Assembly (NCBI RefSeq): GCF_007421815.1
Contig: NZ_VLNT01000001.1
Location: 1 to 64,000 of the forward strand
Length of the DNA stretch: 64,000 nucleotides
Reading direction: 5' to 3'
From: Aeromicrobium piscarium
GTDB taxonomy: Bacteria > Actinomycetota > Actinomycetes > Propionibacteriales > Nocardioidaceae
Made by a program: the position numbers and the translations under genes. Below, in pieces: positions 1 through 7,801 of the stretch (its first letter is position 1; each line of letters opens with the position of its first letter). The notes under the pieces were generated by a model. It was not told the origin of the DNA, did not search any database, and worked only from the letters and a program-made list of their open reading frames with translations.

Positions 1-125
1 TCCATCCAGCCGGCTCGATGGACGCTGACTCACCGCTCGCGATCGAGAACGGACGCGTACGCACCGCCCGGGAGCCCGCGGGGAGGGAAAGGTTGATGAC
101 CTACCGCTGTCGGCGGGGGTCGGGT

Positions 126-800
126 TCAGTGACCGCCGACGAGGTGGGTCTCGTAGGCGAGCACGACCAGCTGCACGCGGTCGCGGGACCGGGTCTTGGC
201 CAGCAGTCGGCTGATGTGGGTCTTGACGGTCGCCTCCGCCACGAACAGCTCACTCGCGATCTCCGAATTCGACAGGCCACGCCCCACCAGCACCAGCACC
301 TCGCGTTCGCGATCGGTGACCTCGGCGAGCCGGTCGTCGGGGGACTCCGTGGCGCCCGCGGGGTCGGGCAATGTCGTCGCGAAGTGATCCAGCAGCCGTC
401 GCGTGGTCGACGGCGCGACCACGGCGTCGCCGCGGTACACCGCCCGGATCGCCCCCAGCAGTTCCGGCGGCGCGGCGTCCTTGAGCAGGAAGGCGGCCGC
501 GCCGGCCTTGATCGCCGCGAAGGCGTACTCGTCCAGATCGAAGGTCGTCAGCACGATCACCCGGGGACCGTCGGCCATCGCGGTGATGGAACGGGTCGCC
601 TCGACCCCGTCGAGGCGTGGCATCCGTACGTCCATCAGCACGACATCGCAGGAGGTCACGCCGATCAGCTGCACCGCTTCGGCCCCGTCGCCCGCCTCGC
701 CGACGACCGTCATGTCGTCCTGGCTGTCGACGAGCATCCGGAACCCGGCCCGCACCATCTGCTGGTCGTCGACGAGGAACACGCGGATCGAATCGCTCAC
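126..800 (-). CDS. NarL/FixJ-family response regulator
   Basis: The 224-residue protein has a receiver domain (about 1-120) with the acidic pair D11/D12, the likely phospho-acceptor D57 in LMDVRMP and the conserved K near 107 in LLKD. A C-terminal LuxR-type helix-turn-helix follows (about 160-220, TDREREVLVLVGRGLSNSEI). It is a cytoplasmic DNA-binding regulator. Its ATG overlaps the TGA of the upstream kinase gene by four bases, so the pair should be co-translated and form one two-component system. The target genes are not visible. Family assignment is very safe; the stimulus is unknown. Confidence 0.95.
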   Translation of the reverse strand: MSDSIRVFLVDDQQMVRAGFRMLVDSQDDMTVVGEAGDGAEAVQLIGVTSCDVVLMDVRMPRLDGVEATRSITAMADGPRVIVLTTFDLDEYAFAAIKAGAAAFLLKDAAPPELLGAIRAVYRGDAVVAPSTTRRLLDHFATTLPDPAGATESPDDRLAEVTDREREVLVLVGRGLSNSEIASELFVAEATVKTHISRLLAKTRSRDRVQLVVLAYETHLVGGH

Positions 801-1945
801 CAGGGAATCCTCGCATCGACCTCGTATCCGCCACCGACGACGGGCCCGACCCGCAGCTCGCCACCGTGGGCAGCCACCCGCTCCCGCATGCCGACGAGTC
901 CGTGCCCGCCGCCGTCGTCGGCCGCGCTGGCCCCGCGACCGTCATCGCGGACCGTCAGCTTCAGCGCGTCACCGTCGCGGCGCAGCGTGACGGTCGTGGT
1001 CACCTGGGGTCCGGCGTGCTTGCGGACATTCGTGAGCGACTCCTGGAGCAGGCGATAGGCCGTGAGGGCGACACCCGGCGGAACGCCGACCAGGTCCGCC
1101 GAGATCTCGGTGTCGAGCCGCATCGACGCGGCGGCCTCCTCAAGGAGAGCCGGGACATCGTTGAGGTCGGGCTGCGGGGCGGTGCCGGTTCCGTTCTCGC
1201 GCAGCAGACCGAGCAGCGACCGCATCTCGGTCAACGCTTGCCGTCCCGTGCTCGCGATGGTCTCCAGCGCGTCGACCGCCGTCTCGGGGCGGGCGGACGC
1301 GGCGTAGCGCGCACCGTCGGCCTGCACGATGATGACCGACAGCCCGTGGGCCACGACATCGTGCATCTCGCGGGCGATGCGGTTGCGCTCACCCTGCGCC
1401 GCCAGTTGCGCGCGCTGGTCGGCCTCCCGGGCCACCCTCTCGCTGCGTTCGATCAGCGAGTTCACGTACGCCTCGCGGGTGTGCCCGAGCAGTCCGAGGA
1501 CCCATGCCACGACGACGATGAGCCCGATGCCGAAGGCCTGGGAGGCGACCAGGCTCGTGCTGTAGGAGGGAGTGCCGTAGGACGGCATCCAGTCGATCGC
1601 GGCGACGACGGCGGCGATGAGGCTGAGGACCAATACCGGGATGCTCCATCGCAGCCCCCGCCATCGCGCCACCGAGTACACGGCGATGGGGAAGGCCAGC
1701 TGCCCGGGGAGCGTGGTGTCGTAGAGGAGCACCTGCGCGGCGTGCGTGACGTAGACCGCGGCGAAGACAGCTACCGGATACGAGCGCCGCCAGAACAACG
1801 GGACGATCTGCGCCGCGGTCAGCACCGCTGTGCCCGGGCTGATGCCGACGGCCGCGAGTGGCGCGACGGCGAGCAGCGCACAGGTCAGCGCGATATCGAA
1901 CCACTGCCTGCCGCGCGGGCTGAGGCGGAACGGTGCCCTGTCCAT
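797..1945 (-). CDS. Sensor histidine kinase, HisKA_3 (NarX/DesK-like) type
   Basis: The 382-residue kinase has several hydrophobic segments in residues 15-155, a short linker helix, a HisKA_3 dimerisation/phospho-acceptor segment with H195 (ERNRIAREMHDVVAHGLS), and a C-terminal HATPase_c domain with the N-box LLQESLTNVRKHA and the G-box DDGRGA and GHGLVGMRERV. There is no large extracytoplasmic loop, so it probably senses within or near the membrane. It is the partner of the response regulator encoded immediately downstream (four-base overlap). The upstream region is unusually AT-rich, see the dyads at 1998-2038. Confidence 0.94.
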   Translation of the reverse strand: MDRAPFRLSPRGRQWFDIALTCALLAVAPLAAVGISPGTAVLTAAQIVPLFWRRSYPVAVFAAVYVTHAAQVLLYDTTLPGQLAFPIAVYSVARWRGLRWSIPVLVLSLIAAVVAAIDWMPSYGTPSYSTSLVASQAFGIGLIVVVAWVLGLLGHTREAYVNSLIERSERVAREADQRAQLAAQGERNRIAREMHDVVAHGLSVIIVQADGARYAASARPETAVDALETIASTGRQALTEMRSLLGLLRENGTGTAPQPDLNDVPALLEEAAASMRLDTEISADLVGVPPGVALTAYRLLQESLTNVRKHAGPQVTTTVTLRRDGDALKLTVRDDGRGASAADDGGGHGLVGMRERVAAHGGELRVGPVVGGGYEVDARIPW

Positions 1946-1997
1946 CGGATCGACGGTAGCCGAATGCGCGAGTCCGCAGATCCGTCCAGGGGTGGAT

Positions 1998-2038
1998 CTT
2001 TACCTCATAAAGGTGCTTTTTTGTCTGGAATATCAGAC
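1998..2038. promoter_or_regulatory. AT-rich intergenic dyads upstream of the kinase gene
   Basis: Between the kinase gene and the next plus-strand gene is a rare AT-rich patch. It holds CTTTA-N5-TAAAG (1998-2012), a T6 run, and GTCTG-N6-CAGAC (2023-2038). The patch could contain a promoter with operator dyads for the leftward two-component genes, or a weak terminator. No function is proven. Confidence 0.35.
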
Positions 2039-2141
2039 GATCATCCGAAAACAGCCGTTGTGGCGGCCGATGCCGCGCGCGATGCGCCGCTATCTGCTTC
2101 CATGAGGTCCAAGGAGTGGCAGACGATCGGAGGAGATCATC

Positions 2142-2843
2142 GTGGGCGCCACCACCCCGCCGGGGTACGAGGACCTGGAACGCGATCTACGAGAGCGTGG
2201 GCTCGACGCCTCCGCGAGCTGGCCGGCCGACGTGCTGGCGAGCCTGGTCGCGAGCGACGCGATGAGCTTCGTCGAGCTCGCCCTCGCGCACGTCCTGGCC
2301 GATGCCCTCCGCGACTCTGAGCCGAGGGCCCGGGACCGCGAGCCCTGTGACGTCCGGGGCGCGGTCTTCGCGCACCGGCTGGACGGCACGATCTACGCGA
2401 CGCTTGCCGAGGCGTTCTCCGCGCTCGCCTGGGCCGGTGATCCGGGCGTGGAGCGATGGCACGTGCTGCTCGCCGAGGTCGACCACGATGCAGTGGACAT
2501 CCTGCGCTGCCGGATGCTGGCCGCCCCCTCGGCGGACTCCGATACCGCGGTGGAGTGGCTGGTGGCGCATCCGGACTGGTACTCGCTCGGCTGGGGATCG
2601 AGCAACTGGCCACCGATGGACGTCGTCGCGGTGCATGCCGATGTGTGCTCGATGGCCACCTATGAGGCGCTCGAACAGGCGATCTTGGAGTTCCTGCCCG
2701 CGGTCGAGGAGCCGGCGTGCCGAGGTTTCGGACAGTATGAGCTCCTCGCGGCGCTCGGCGACGGTCATCTCTCGAGCCTGGCGCGCGACCGCCTGGTGGA
2801 GCTGCACCATCGATTCGCCGAGATGCCGGTGGCGCGAACCTGA
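2142..2843 (+). CDS. Hypothetical protein
   Basis: I do not recognise this 233-residue soluble, acidic protein. It starts at GTG 2142, with GGAGGAG at 2129-2135 as a well-spaced ribosome binding site. There is no signal peptide or membrane segment. A Trp-rich middle (residues about 128-165, HPDWYSLGW then SSNWPPMD) and a helical C-terminus suggest an all-alpha or HEAT-like scaffold. It stands alone between the two-component genes and the riboswitch. Codon use matches its neighbours, so it is probably a real gene. Confidence 0.75.
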   Translation: MGATTPPGYEDLERDLRERGLDASASWPADVLASLVASDAMSFVELALAHVLADALRDSEPRARDREPCDVRGAVFAHRLDGTIYATLAEAFSALAWAGDPGVERWHVLLAEVDHDAVDILRCRMLAAPSADSDTAVEWLVAHPDWYSLGWGSSNWPPMDVVAVHADVCSMATYEALEQAILEFLPAVEEPACRGFGQYELLAALGDGHLSSLARDRLVELHHRFAEMPVART

Positions 2844-2984
2844 GTCGATGCGGCAGACTGTCGATGCGGCGGCGCGAGCGACGCCCGAGACCGTTCGCGC
2901 CGCCGTCTCGTCCTAGGGCCCTCAGCGCTCGGCGTTCCGTGGCGTGACGATGCTCGCGGTGCCGTCCGCCCCGATGCCACCTCC

Positions 2985-2990
2985 TATACT
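2985..2990 (+). promoter_or_regulatory. -10 box of the B12 operon promoter
   Basis: TATACT matches the actinobacterial -10 consensus TANNNT and lies about 7 nt before the inferred start of the riboswitch leader. No convincing -35 element is visible. Confidence 0.5.
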
Positions 2991-2996
2991 CGTGGA

Positions 2997-3135
2997 GTCC
3001 ACGCCAGTGGACACCTGTTCGTCGCGGGGAAGCCGGTCGGAGTCCGGCACTGTCGCGCAACCGTAGGCCTTCGGGCGAGTCGGGAGACCGGACGGGCGGG
3101 TCCATCACGACACACTGTCGCGTCTCGCAGTGGGG
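2997..3135 (+). promoter_or_regulatory. Cobalamin riboswitch
   Basis: The leader carries the cobalamin-riboswitch core in order: GGGGAAGCCGG near 3027-3037, the GGAGTCCGG strand near 3039-3047, the B12 box GGCACTGTCGCGCAACCGTA at 3046-3065, and GAGTCGGGAGACC at 3077-3089. A downstream arm follows that could sequester the translation start at 3146. Such riboswitches turn off B12 synthesis and uptake genes when cobalamin is abundant. Here it precedes an ECF importer operon, which points to cobalamin or a precursor as substrate. Boundaries are approximate. Confidence 0.9.
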
Positions 3136-3145
3136 GGTCAGGACC

Positions 3146-4246
3146 ATGGTCGTCACCGCCAGCCCCACGCAGCGTCGGCAGCGTCGCGCCCGCGATCTGC
3201 ATCCGGGCGCCTGGTGGATCTGGGCACTCGGCCTGACCGCCGCCGCGTCCGCCACCACCAATCCCGTCGTCCTGGTCCTCGTGATCGCGGTGGCCTGCCT
3301 GGTCGTCGCCAGTCGACGCGGCGACGCCCCCTGGGCCCGTGCCTTCCGCTTCTATCTGTGGTTCGGTGCGGTCATCGTGGTCGTGCGTGTGCTGTACCGG
3401 CTGGTGTTCGGCGGCGGATCGGTCGCCGGCGACACGGTACTGATCCATCTGCCCGAGGTCCCTCTTCCCGATGTCATCTCGGGCATCAGGCTGCTGGGCG
3501 ATGTCACCTCCACGGCCGTGCTCGCCGGACTCTACGACGGCCTGCGGCTCGCGGCGGTCGTCATCTGCGTCGGCGCGGCCAACGCCCTCGCCAATCCCAA
3601 GCGGCTGTTGGCCTCGGTGCCGCCCGCGCTGTACGAGGTGGGGACGGCGCTGGTCGTCACGATGTCGGTGTTCCCGCAGCTCGCCGAGAGCGTGCAGCGG
3701 GTCCACCGGGCGCGTCGTCTGCGCGGTGAGCCCGGCAAGGGGGTCGGGGCGCTGCGGCGGCTGGTCGTCCCGGTGCTGGAGGACGCGTTGGAGCGGTCGA
3801 TGACGCTGGCCGCGGGCATGGACGCCCGCGGATACGGTCGTGCCGGCACCGCATCGGTGCGGGCGCGGGCCGTGACCGGCGGGTTCCTGCTCGCCGGCCT
3901 GTTCGGTCTGTGCGTCGGCACCTATGCCTTCCTCGACCAGACGGCGCCGAGATGGCTCTCCTGGCCGGTGCTCGCCGTCGGCGTCGGCTGTGCCGCGATC
4001 GGCTTCCTGCGCGCGGGCGAGCGGGTGCAGCGCACGCGGTATCGCCCGGACCGTTGGCGGAGTGCGGAGCTGGTGACCGCGTCCTGCGGTCTCATCGCCG
4101 CTGTCGGCATGAGGATCGTCGATCCGGTTGCCGCTTTCCCGTCGCTCACGACGGCGCCCGATGTCTCGATCATGGCGCTGGTCGCGGTGCTCGTGGCGGC
4201 GGTGCCGGCCTTCGCGACCCCGGAGCCACGGCGGGCGGTCCGATGA
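3146..4246 (+). CDS. ECF transporter transmembrane component T (EcfT/CbiQ family)
   Basis: The 366-residue membrane protein has hydrophobic helices grouped at about 25-60, 70-95, 110-150 and 240-345. The cytoplasmic coupling region has the two Ala-Arg signatures of EcfT proteins (RRLRGEPG near 190 and MDARGYG near 222), which touch the ATPases. It is the first gene of a four-gene operon under the cobalamin riboswitch. Its TGA overlaps the ATG of the ATPase gene. Confidence 0.9.
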   Translation: MVVTASPTQRRQRRARDLHPGAWWIWALGLTAAASATTNPVVLVLVIAVACLVVASRRGDAPWARAFRFYLWFGAVIVVVRVLYRLVFGGGSVAGDTVLIHLPEVPLPDVISGIRLLGDVTSTAVLAGLYDGLRLAAVVICVGAANALANPKRLLASVPPALYEVGTALVVTMSVFPQLAESVQRVHRARRLRGEPGKGVGALRRLVVPVLEDALERSMTLAAGMDARGYGRAGTASVRARAVTGGFLLAGLFGLCVGTYAFLDQTAPRWLSWPVLAVGVGCAAIGFLRAGERVQRTRYRPDRWRSAELVTASCGLIAAVGMRIVDPVAAFPSLTTAPDVSIMALVAVLVAAVPAFATPEPRRAVR

Positions 4247-5835
4247 TCGACGTCACCGGTGTCACCTTCGCCTACGACGGCGCGCCCCTCCCGGTCCTCG
4301 TCGGGGTCGACCTGACGATCGGCGAGGGCGAGCTCGCCCTGGTCGCCGGTCGCACGGGATCGGGGAAGTCGACCTTGCTCGGCGTCTTCAACGGACTGGT
4401 CCCGCACTTCACTGGCGGGACGCTGAGCGGGGACGTCCGGATCGACGGCGCATCGGTCCTCGGACGACCTCCGCGCGAACTGGCCGATCTCGTCGGCTAC
4501 GTGCCGCAGGATCCGCTGGACGGCTTCGTGACCGACACCGTCGAGGAGGAGCTCGCCTACGGCATGGAGCAGCTGGGGCTGGCGCCGTCGACGATGCGGC
4601 GCCGCGTCGAGGAGACCCTCGACCTGCTCGGGCTGGCGGATCTGCGCGACCGCGCGCTGCGCACGCTCTCCGGCGGACAGCAGCAGCGGGTGGCGATCGG
4701 CTCGGTCCTGACGATGCACCCGCGCGTCCTCGTGCTCGACGAGCCGACCTCCGCGCTGGACCCCACGGCCGCCGAGGATGTGCTCGCCACCGTCGCCCGG
4801 CTCGTCGACGATCTCGCGCTGACCGTGGTGGTCGCGGAGCACCGGATGGAGCGGGTGATCCCGTTCGCCGACCAGCTCGTCGTGGTCGAGAACGGTACGG
4901 TCCGCAGCGGGCATCCGGCGGAGCTGTTGCGCGACTCGCCGGTCGCTCCGCCGATCGTGGATCTCGGGCGGCTCGCCGGCTGGGACCCCCTGCCGCTCTC
5001 GGTGCGCGAGGCGCGCAAGCGGGTGCGCAGCGAGCCCTTCGTGCTCACCGAGCCCGAACCGCGACCGGTGCCGAACGGGCCGGTGGAGCTGACCGCTCGC
5101 GACATCACCGTCGCCTACGGCCCGGTCGTCGCCGTCGACGCGGTGGACCTGGAGGTGCGCGGCGGCGAGGTCTGCGTGCTGATGGGCCGCAACGGGTCCG
5201 GGAAGTCTTCACTGCTGTGGGCATTGCAGGGCACCGGTCGCCGGGACGCGGGCAGCGTCGCGATCGGCCCGGACGGGACCGACTCGATGAGCGTCCCCGC
5301 CGATGAGGCGCGGATGCTCGTCGGCCTCGTGCCGCAGACCGCGAGCGACCTGCTCTATCTCGAGGACGTCGACGAGGAGTGCGCCGCCGCCGATCAGCAG
5401 GCGGGTGAGCCGCCCGGCACCTGCCGGGAGCTACTCGACCGGCTCGCCCCGGGCATTGACGGCACCCGCCATCCGCGTGACCTCTCCGAGGGTCAGCGTC
5501 TCGCGCTCGTGCTGGCGATCGTCCTCACTGCCCGGCCTCGGGTGCTCGCACTCGATGAACCCACCCGGGGCCTGGACTACCCGGCCAAGGCCGAGCTCTC
5601 GCGGGTGCTTCGCGAGCTTGCCGATGACGGTCACGCAGTGGTGCTGTCGACCCACGATGTCGAATTCGTCGCGCAGGTCGCCGACACGGTCGCGGTGCTG
5701 GCGGACGGTCAGGTGGTGTCGGCGGGCCCGGTCCGTGACGTGCTGGCGGAGTCGCCGGCGTTCGCGCCACAGGTCGCCAAGGTGCTCGGACCGCAGTGGC
5801 TGACCGTGGCGCAGGTGGAGCGGACGCGATGGTGA
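4243..5835 (+). CDS. Fused double ECF ATPase (EcfA-EcfA')
   Basis: One 530-residue chain carries two complete ABC ATPase domains in place of separate EcfA1 and EcfA2. Domain 1 (about 1-235) has Walker A GRTGSGKST, Q-loop VPQDP, signature LSGGQQQR and Walker B VLVLDEPTSALD. Domain 2 (about 285-525) has GRNGSGKSS, VPQTASDLL, the signature LSEGQR and VLALDEPTRGLD, followed by the switch His in STHDVEF. It starts at ATG 4243, overlapping the T-gene stop, and overlaps the S-component start downstream. It powers substrate import by the T and S components. Confidence 0.93.
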   Translation: MIDVTGVTFAYDGAPLPVLVGVDLTIGEGELALVAGRTGSGKSTLLGVFNGLVPHFTGGTLSGDVRIDGASVLGRPPRELADLVGYVPQDPLDGFVTDTVEEELAYGMEQLGLAPSTMRRRVEETLDLLGLADLRDRALRTLSGGQQQRVAIGSVLTMHPRVLVLDEPTSALDPTAAEDVLATVARLVDDLALTVVVAEHRMERVIPFADQLVVVENGTVRSGHPAELLRDSPVAPPIVDLGRLAGWDPLPLSVREARKRVRSEPFVLTEPEPRPVPNGPVELTARDITVAYGPVVAVDAVDLEVRGGEVCVLMGRNGSGKSSLLWALQGTGRRDAGSVAIGPDGTDSMSVPADEARMLVGLVPQTASDLLYLEDVDEECAAADQQAGEPPGTCRELLDRLAPGIDGTRHPRDLSEGQRLALVLAIVLTARPRVLALDEPTRGLDYPAKAELSRVLRELADDGHAVVLSTHDVEFVAQVADTVAVLADGQVVSAGPVRDVLAESPAFAPQVAKVLGPQWLTVAQVERTRW

Positions 5836-6623
5836 GCCCCACCGTGCCCGTCGGCCGTCGGTCCGCGGCCGTCCTGGCACTCGCCTCGCTCGCCGGGATC
5901 GTCATGTTCTGTTGGCCGCTGATCATGCAGCCGGCCGACGATGCGACCCGCGTCGACCAGCCCTTCCTGCTCATGGCGCTGTTGCCGATCGTCGCGCTGG
6001 TCGTGCTCGCGGAGCTGTCCGAGGGCGGTATCGACTCGCGCGCGCTGGCGATCCTCGGCGTGCTGACGGCCGTCAACGCCGCGCTGCGCACCCTCGGGGC
6101 CGGGACCGCCGGTATCGAGCTGGTGTTCTTCCTGCTGATCCTGGCCGGCCGGGTGTTCGGTCCGGGCTTCGGCTTCGTCTTCGGATGCACGACGGTGTTC
6201 GCCTCGGCGCTGTTGACGGCCGGTGTGGGACCGTGGCTGCCGTTCCAGATGATGTGCTCGGCGTGGATCGGCATGGGGGCGGGGCTGCTGTCACGCCGCG
6301 TCGCCGGGAAGGCCGAGATCGCGATGCTCGTGGTCTACGGCGTGGTCTGCGCCTATCTCTTCGGCCTGCTCATGAACCTGTCCACCTGGCCCTTCGTGAT
6401 CGGCATCGACTCGGGGTCGTTGTCCTTCGTGCCGGGGGACCCGCTGCTGGAGAACCTCCGCCGCTTCGGGGTCTTCTTCCTGCTGACCTCCACCGGCTGG
6501 GACACCGGGCGGGCGATCACCAATACCGTGCTGATCGTCGTCCTCGGACCCGCCCTCCTGCTCACCTTGCGCCGGGCGGCCCGCCGGGCGCGCATCATCC
6601 CCATCGAAAGGAACTCCCTATGA
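5829..6623 (+). CDS. ECF transporter substrate-binding S component (probable cobalamin type)
   Basis: The 264-residue protein is strongly hydrophobic, with about six or seven helices. It lies in the T-A-S operon order of a dedicated ECF importer. The segment IELVFFLLILAGRVFGPGFGFVFG resembles the glycine-rich helix of S components and is what I used for the call. ATG 5829 and GTG 5832 are both possible starts, each overlapping the ATPase stop. Substrate assignment to cobalamin or cobinamide rests on the riboswitch, not on the protein sequence. Confidence 0.82.
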   Translation: MVSPTVPVGRRSAAVLALASLAGIVMFCWPLIMQPADDATRVDQPFLLMALLPIVALVVLAELSEGGIDSRALAILGVLTAVNAALRTLGAGTAGIELVFFLLILAGRVFGPGFGFVFGCTTVFASALLTAGVGPWLPFQMMCSAWIGMGAGLLSRRVAGKAEIAMLVVYGVVCAYLFGLLMNLSTWPFVIGIDSGSLSFVPGDPLLENLRRFGVFFLLTSTGWDTGRAITNTVLIVVLGPALLLTLRRAARRARIIPIERNSL

Positions 6624-7246
6624 AGCGACTGCTCGCAGCCGCCGCCCTCGGCCTGCCCGGCCTCGTCGCCGTCGCCGCGCCGGCCTCGGCACACGGCGAG
6701 TGCGAGGATCCGGCCGATATCCCGATCCTCGTCGACTACGGCGCGCTCGAGGCGGAGCAGCAGGTCGTGTGCGCGCAGGACGCGGCCCAGATGACGGCGC
6801 TCGCCGCGATCACCGGTGCCGGGCTGGAGCTGGAAGGCACGACCGAGTACGGCGACAGCGTGGTGTGCCGGGTCGAGGGTCGCCCCGGCGCTGATGTCGA
6901 GTCCTGCGACTCGATGCCGGCCGGCGACAGCTTCTGGGGCTTCTACATCGGCTCGGACGGTGCGTGGGAGTTCGCTCAGCAGGGCGTGGACCAGCAGATT
7001 CTCGCCGAGGGCGACTTCGTCGCGCTGGCCTATGGCGACGGCACGGCGGCACCGGCCACCGCGCCCGATGAGGAACTGCGCCAGCAGGCGCAGGAGGCGG
7101 GCGGTGAGTCCACGCCCGCCGACGATGCCGCGGCCGAGGATGCCGAGGACGAGGGCAGCAACACCGGCCTCATCGCCGGCTCGATCGTGGTGCTCCTGGT
7201 CGTCGTGGCCGCGGTCGTGATCGTGCTGCGCCGCCGCCGCGCCTAG
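6620..7246 (+). CDS. Secreted, membrane-anchored DUF4430-like protein
   Basis: The 208-residue protein has a signal peptide (cleavage after A24 in APASA/H), a central domain of about 95 residues with two cysteines (near 70 and 92) and a DSFWGFYIGSDGAWEFA core, an acidic Ala/Glu-rich linker (145-180), and a C-terminal membrane helix ending in RRRRA. The core resembles DUF4430, a fold related to part of transcobalamin. It overlaps the S-component stop by four bases and shares the riboswitch. I infer a surface cobalamin-capture or delivery role; direct binding is unproven. Confidence 0.75.
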   Translation: MKRLLAAAALGLPGLVAVAAPASAHGECEDPADIPILVDYGALEAEQQVVCAQDAAQMTALAAITGAGLELEGTTEYGDSVVCRVEGRPGADVESCDSMPAGDSFWGFYIGSDGAWEFAQQGVDQQILAEGDFVALAYGDGTAAPATAPDEELRQQAQEAGGESTPADDAAAEDAEDEGSNTGLIAGSIVVLLVVVAAVVIVLRRRRA

Positions 7247-7801
7247 GGAACCGCTGATTCGCCATCGCGATCGTCGGCGCCGTCCCTCGGTGCCGCTCTC
7301 CGGGGGCCGACACAGGATGTGTTTCTGCGGTTGCCCTAGCAGCCCCGGAATCACATCCTCCGTCCCCGCGGGACGAAAGCGGCGACACGCCAGCGGCTTC
7401 ACCGATCCCCGGTGAAGCGAAGAACACGCCGCAGTGGTGTCCGATGAAGCCCTCCTGTGGGTATCATCCCCGCGTGTGGGGGGACCCTTCAGGTGTTCCC
7501 TTGCTGACACCGCCAACATCAAAGACGCCGTCCCCGTCTGCGCGGATTCCCCCAAGCACTCCGCTGCGCTCCGTGCAGGGAGGTACCCCCACCACCGACA
7601 GATCCACGCCGGACACGGGAAATACCGCATCAACCCAACAGACGCCATCCCCGGATTCCGACGACCCGGCACCCCCATGGAAACGCAACCACCGATGGCG
7701 ACCCCAGAGGGTGATGGCCTGACGGCGGCGAGCACGAATCGTCGCGAGCAGGGTGTGCGCGTCGACCCCTTCCCCGCCTGCGGCGGCCCGGAGGGCGGCG
7801 A
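7247..7801. other. 555-bp gene-free interval between convergent operons
   Basis: I see no convincing gene here. It holds a strong hairpin (7396-7418), a single type I-E CRISPR-repeat-like palindrome (7460-7487) and one copy of the GGGAGGTACCCCC motif (7578-7590). Open frames in it lack ribosome binding sites and have low-complexity Pro/Ser/Thr composition. Confidence 0.6.
7396..7418. terminator. Hairpin, probable bidirectional terminator
   Basis: A perfect 9-bp stem, GCTTCACCG and CGGTGAAGC, encloses a 5-nt loop (ATCCC). It lies between the convergent DUF4430-like gene and the sigma-factor gene. There is no T-run, as is common in G+C-rich actinobacteria. Confidence 0.5.

Noticed and set aside
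7396..7600. A CRISPR array
   Set aside because: Only one good repeat-like unit and at most one weak second match are present, with no cas genes; it does not qualify as an array.
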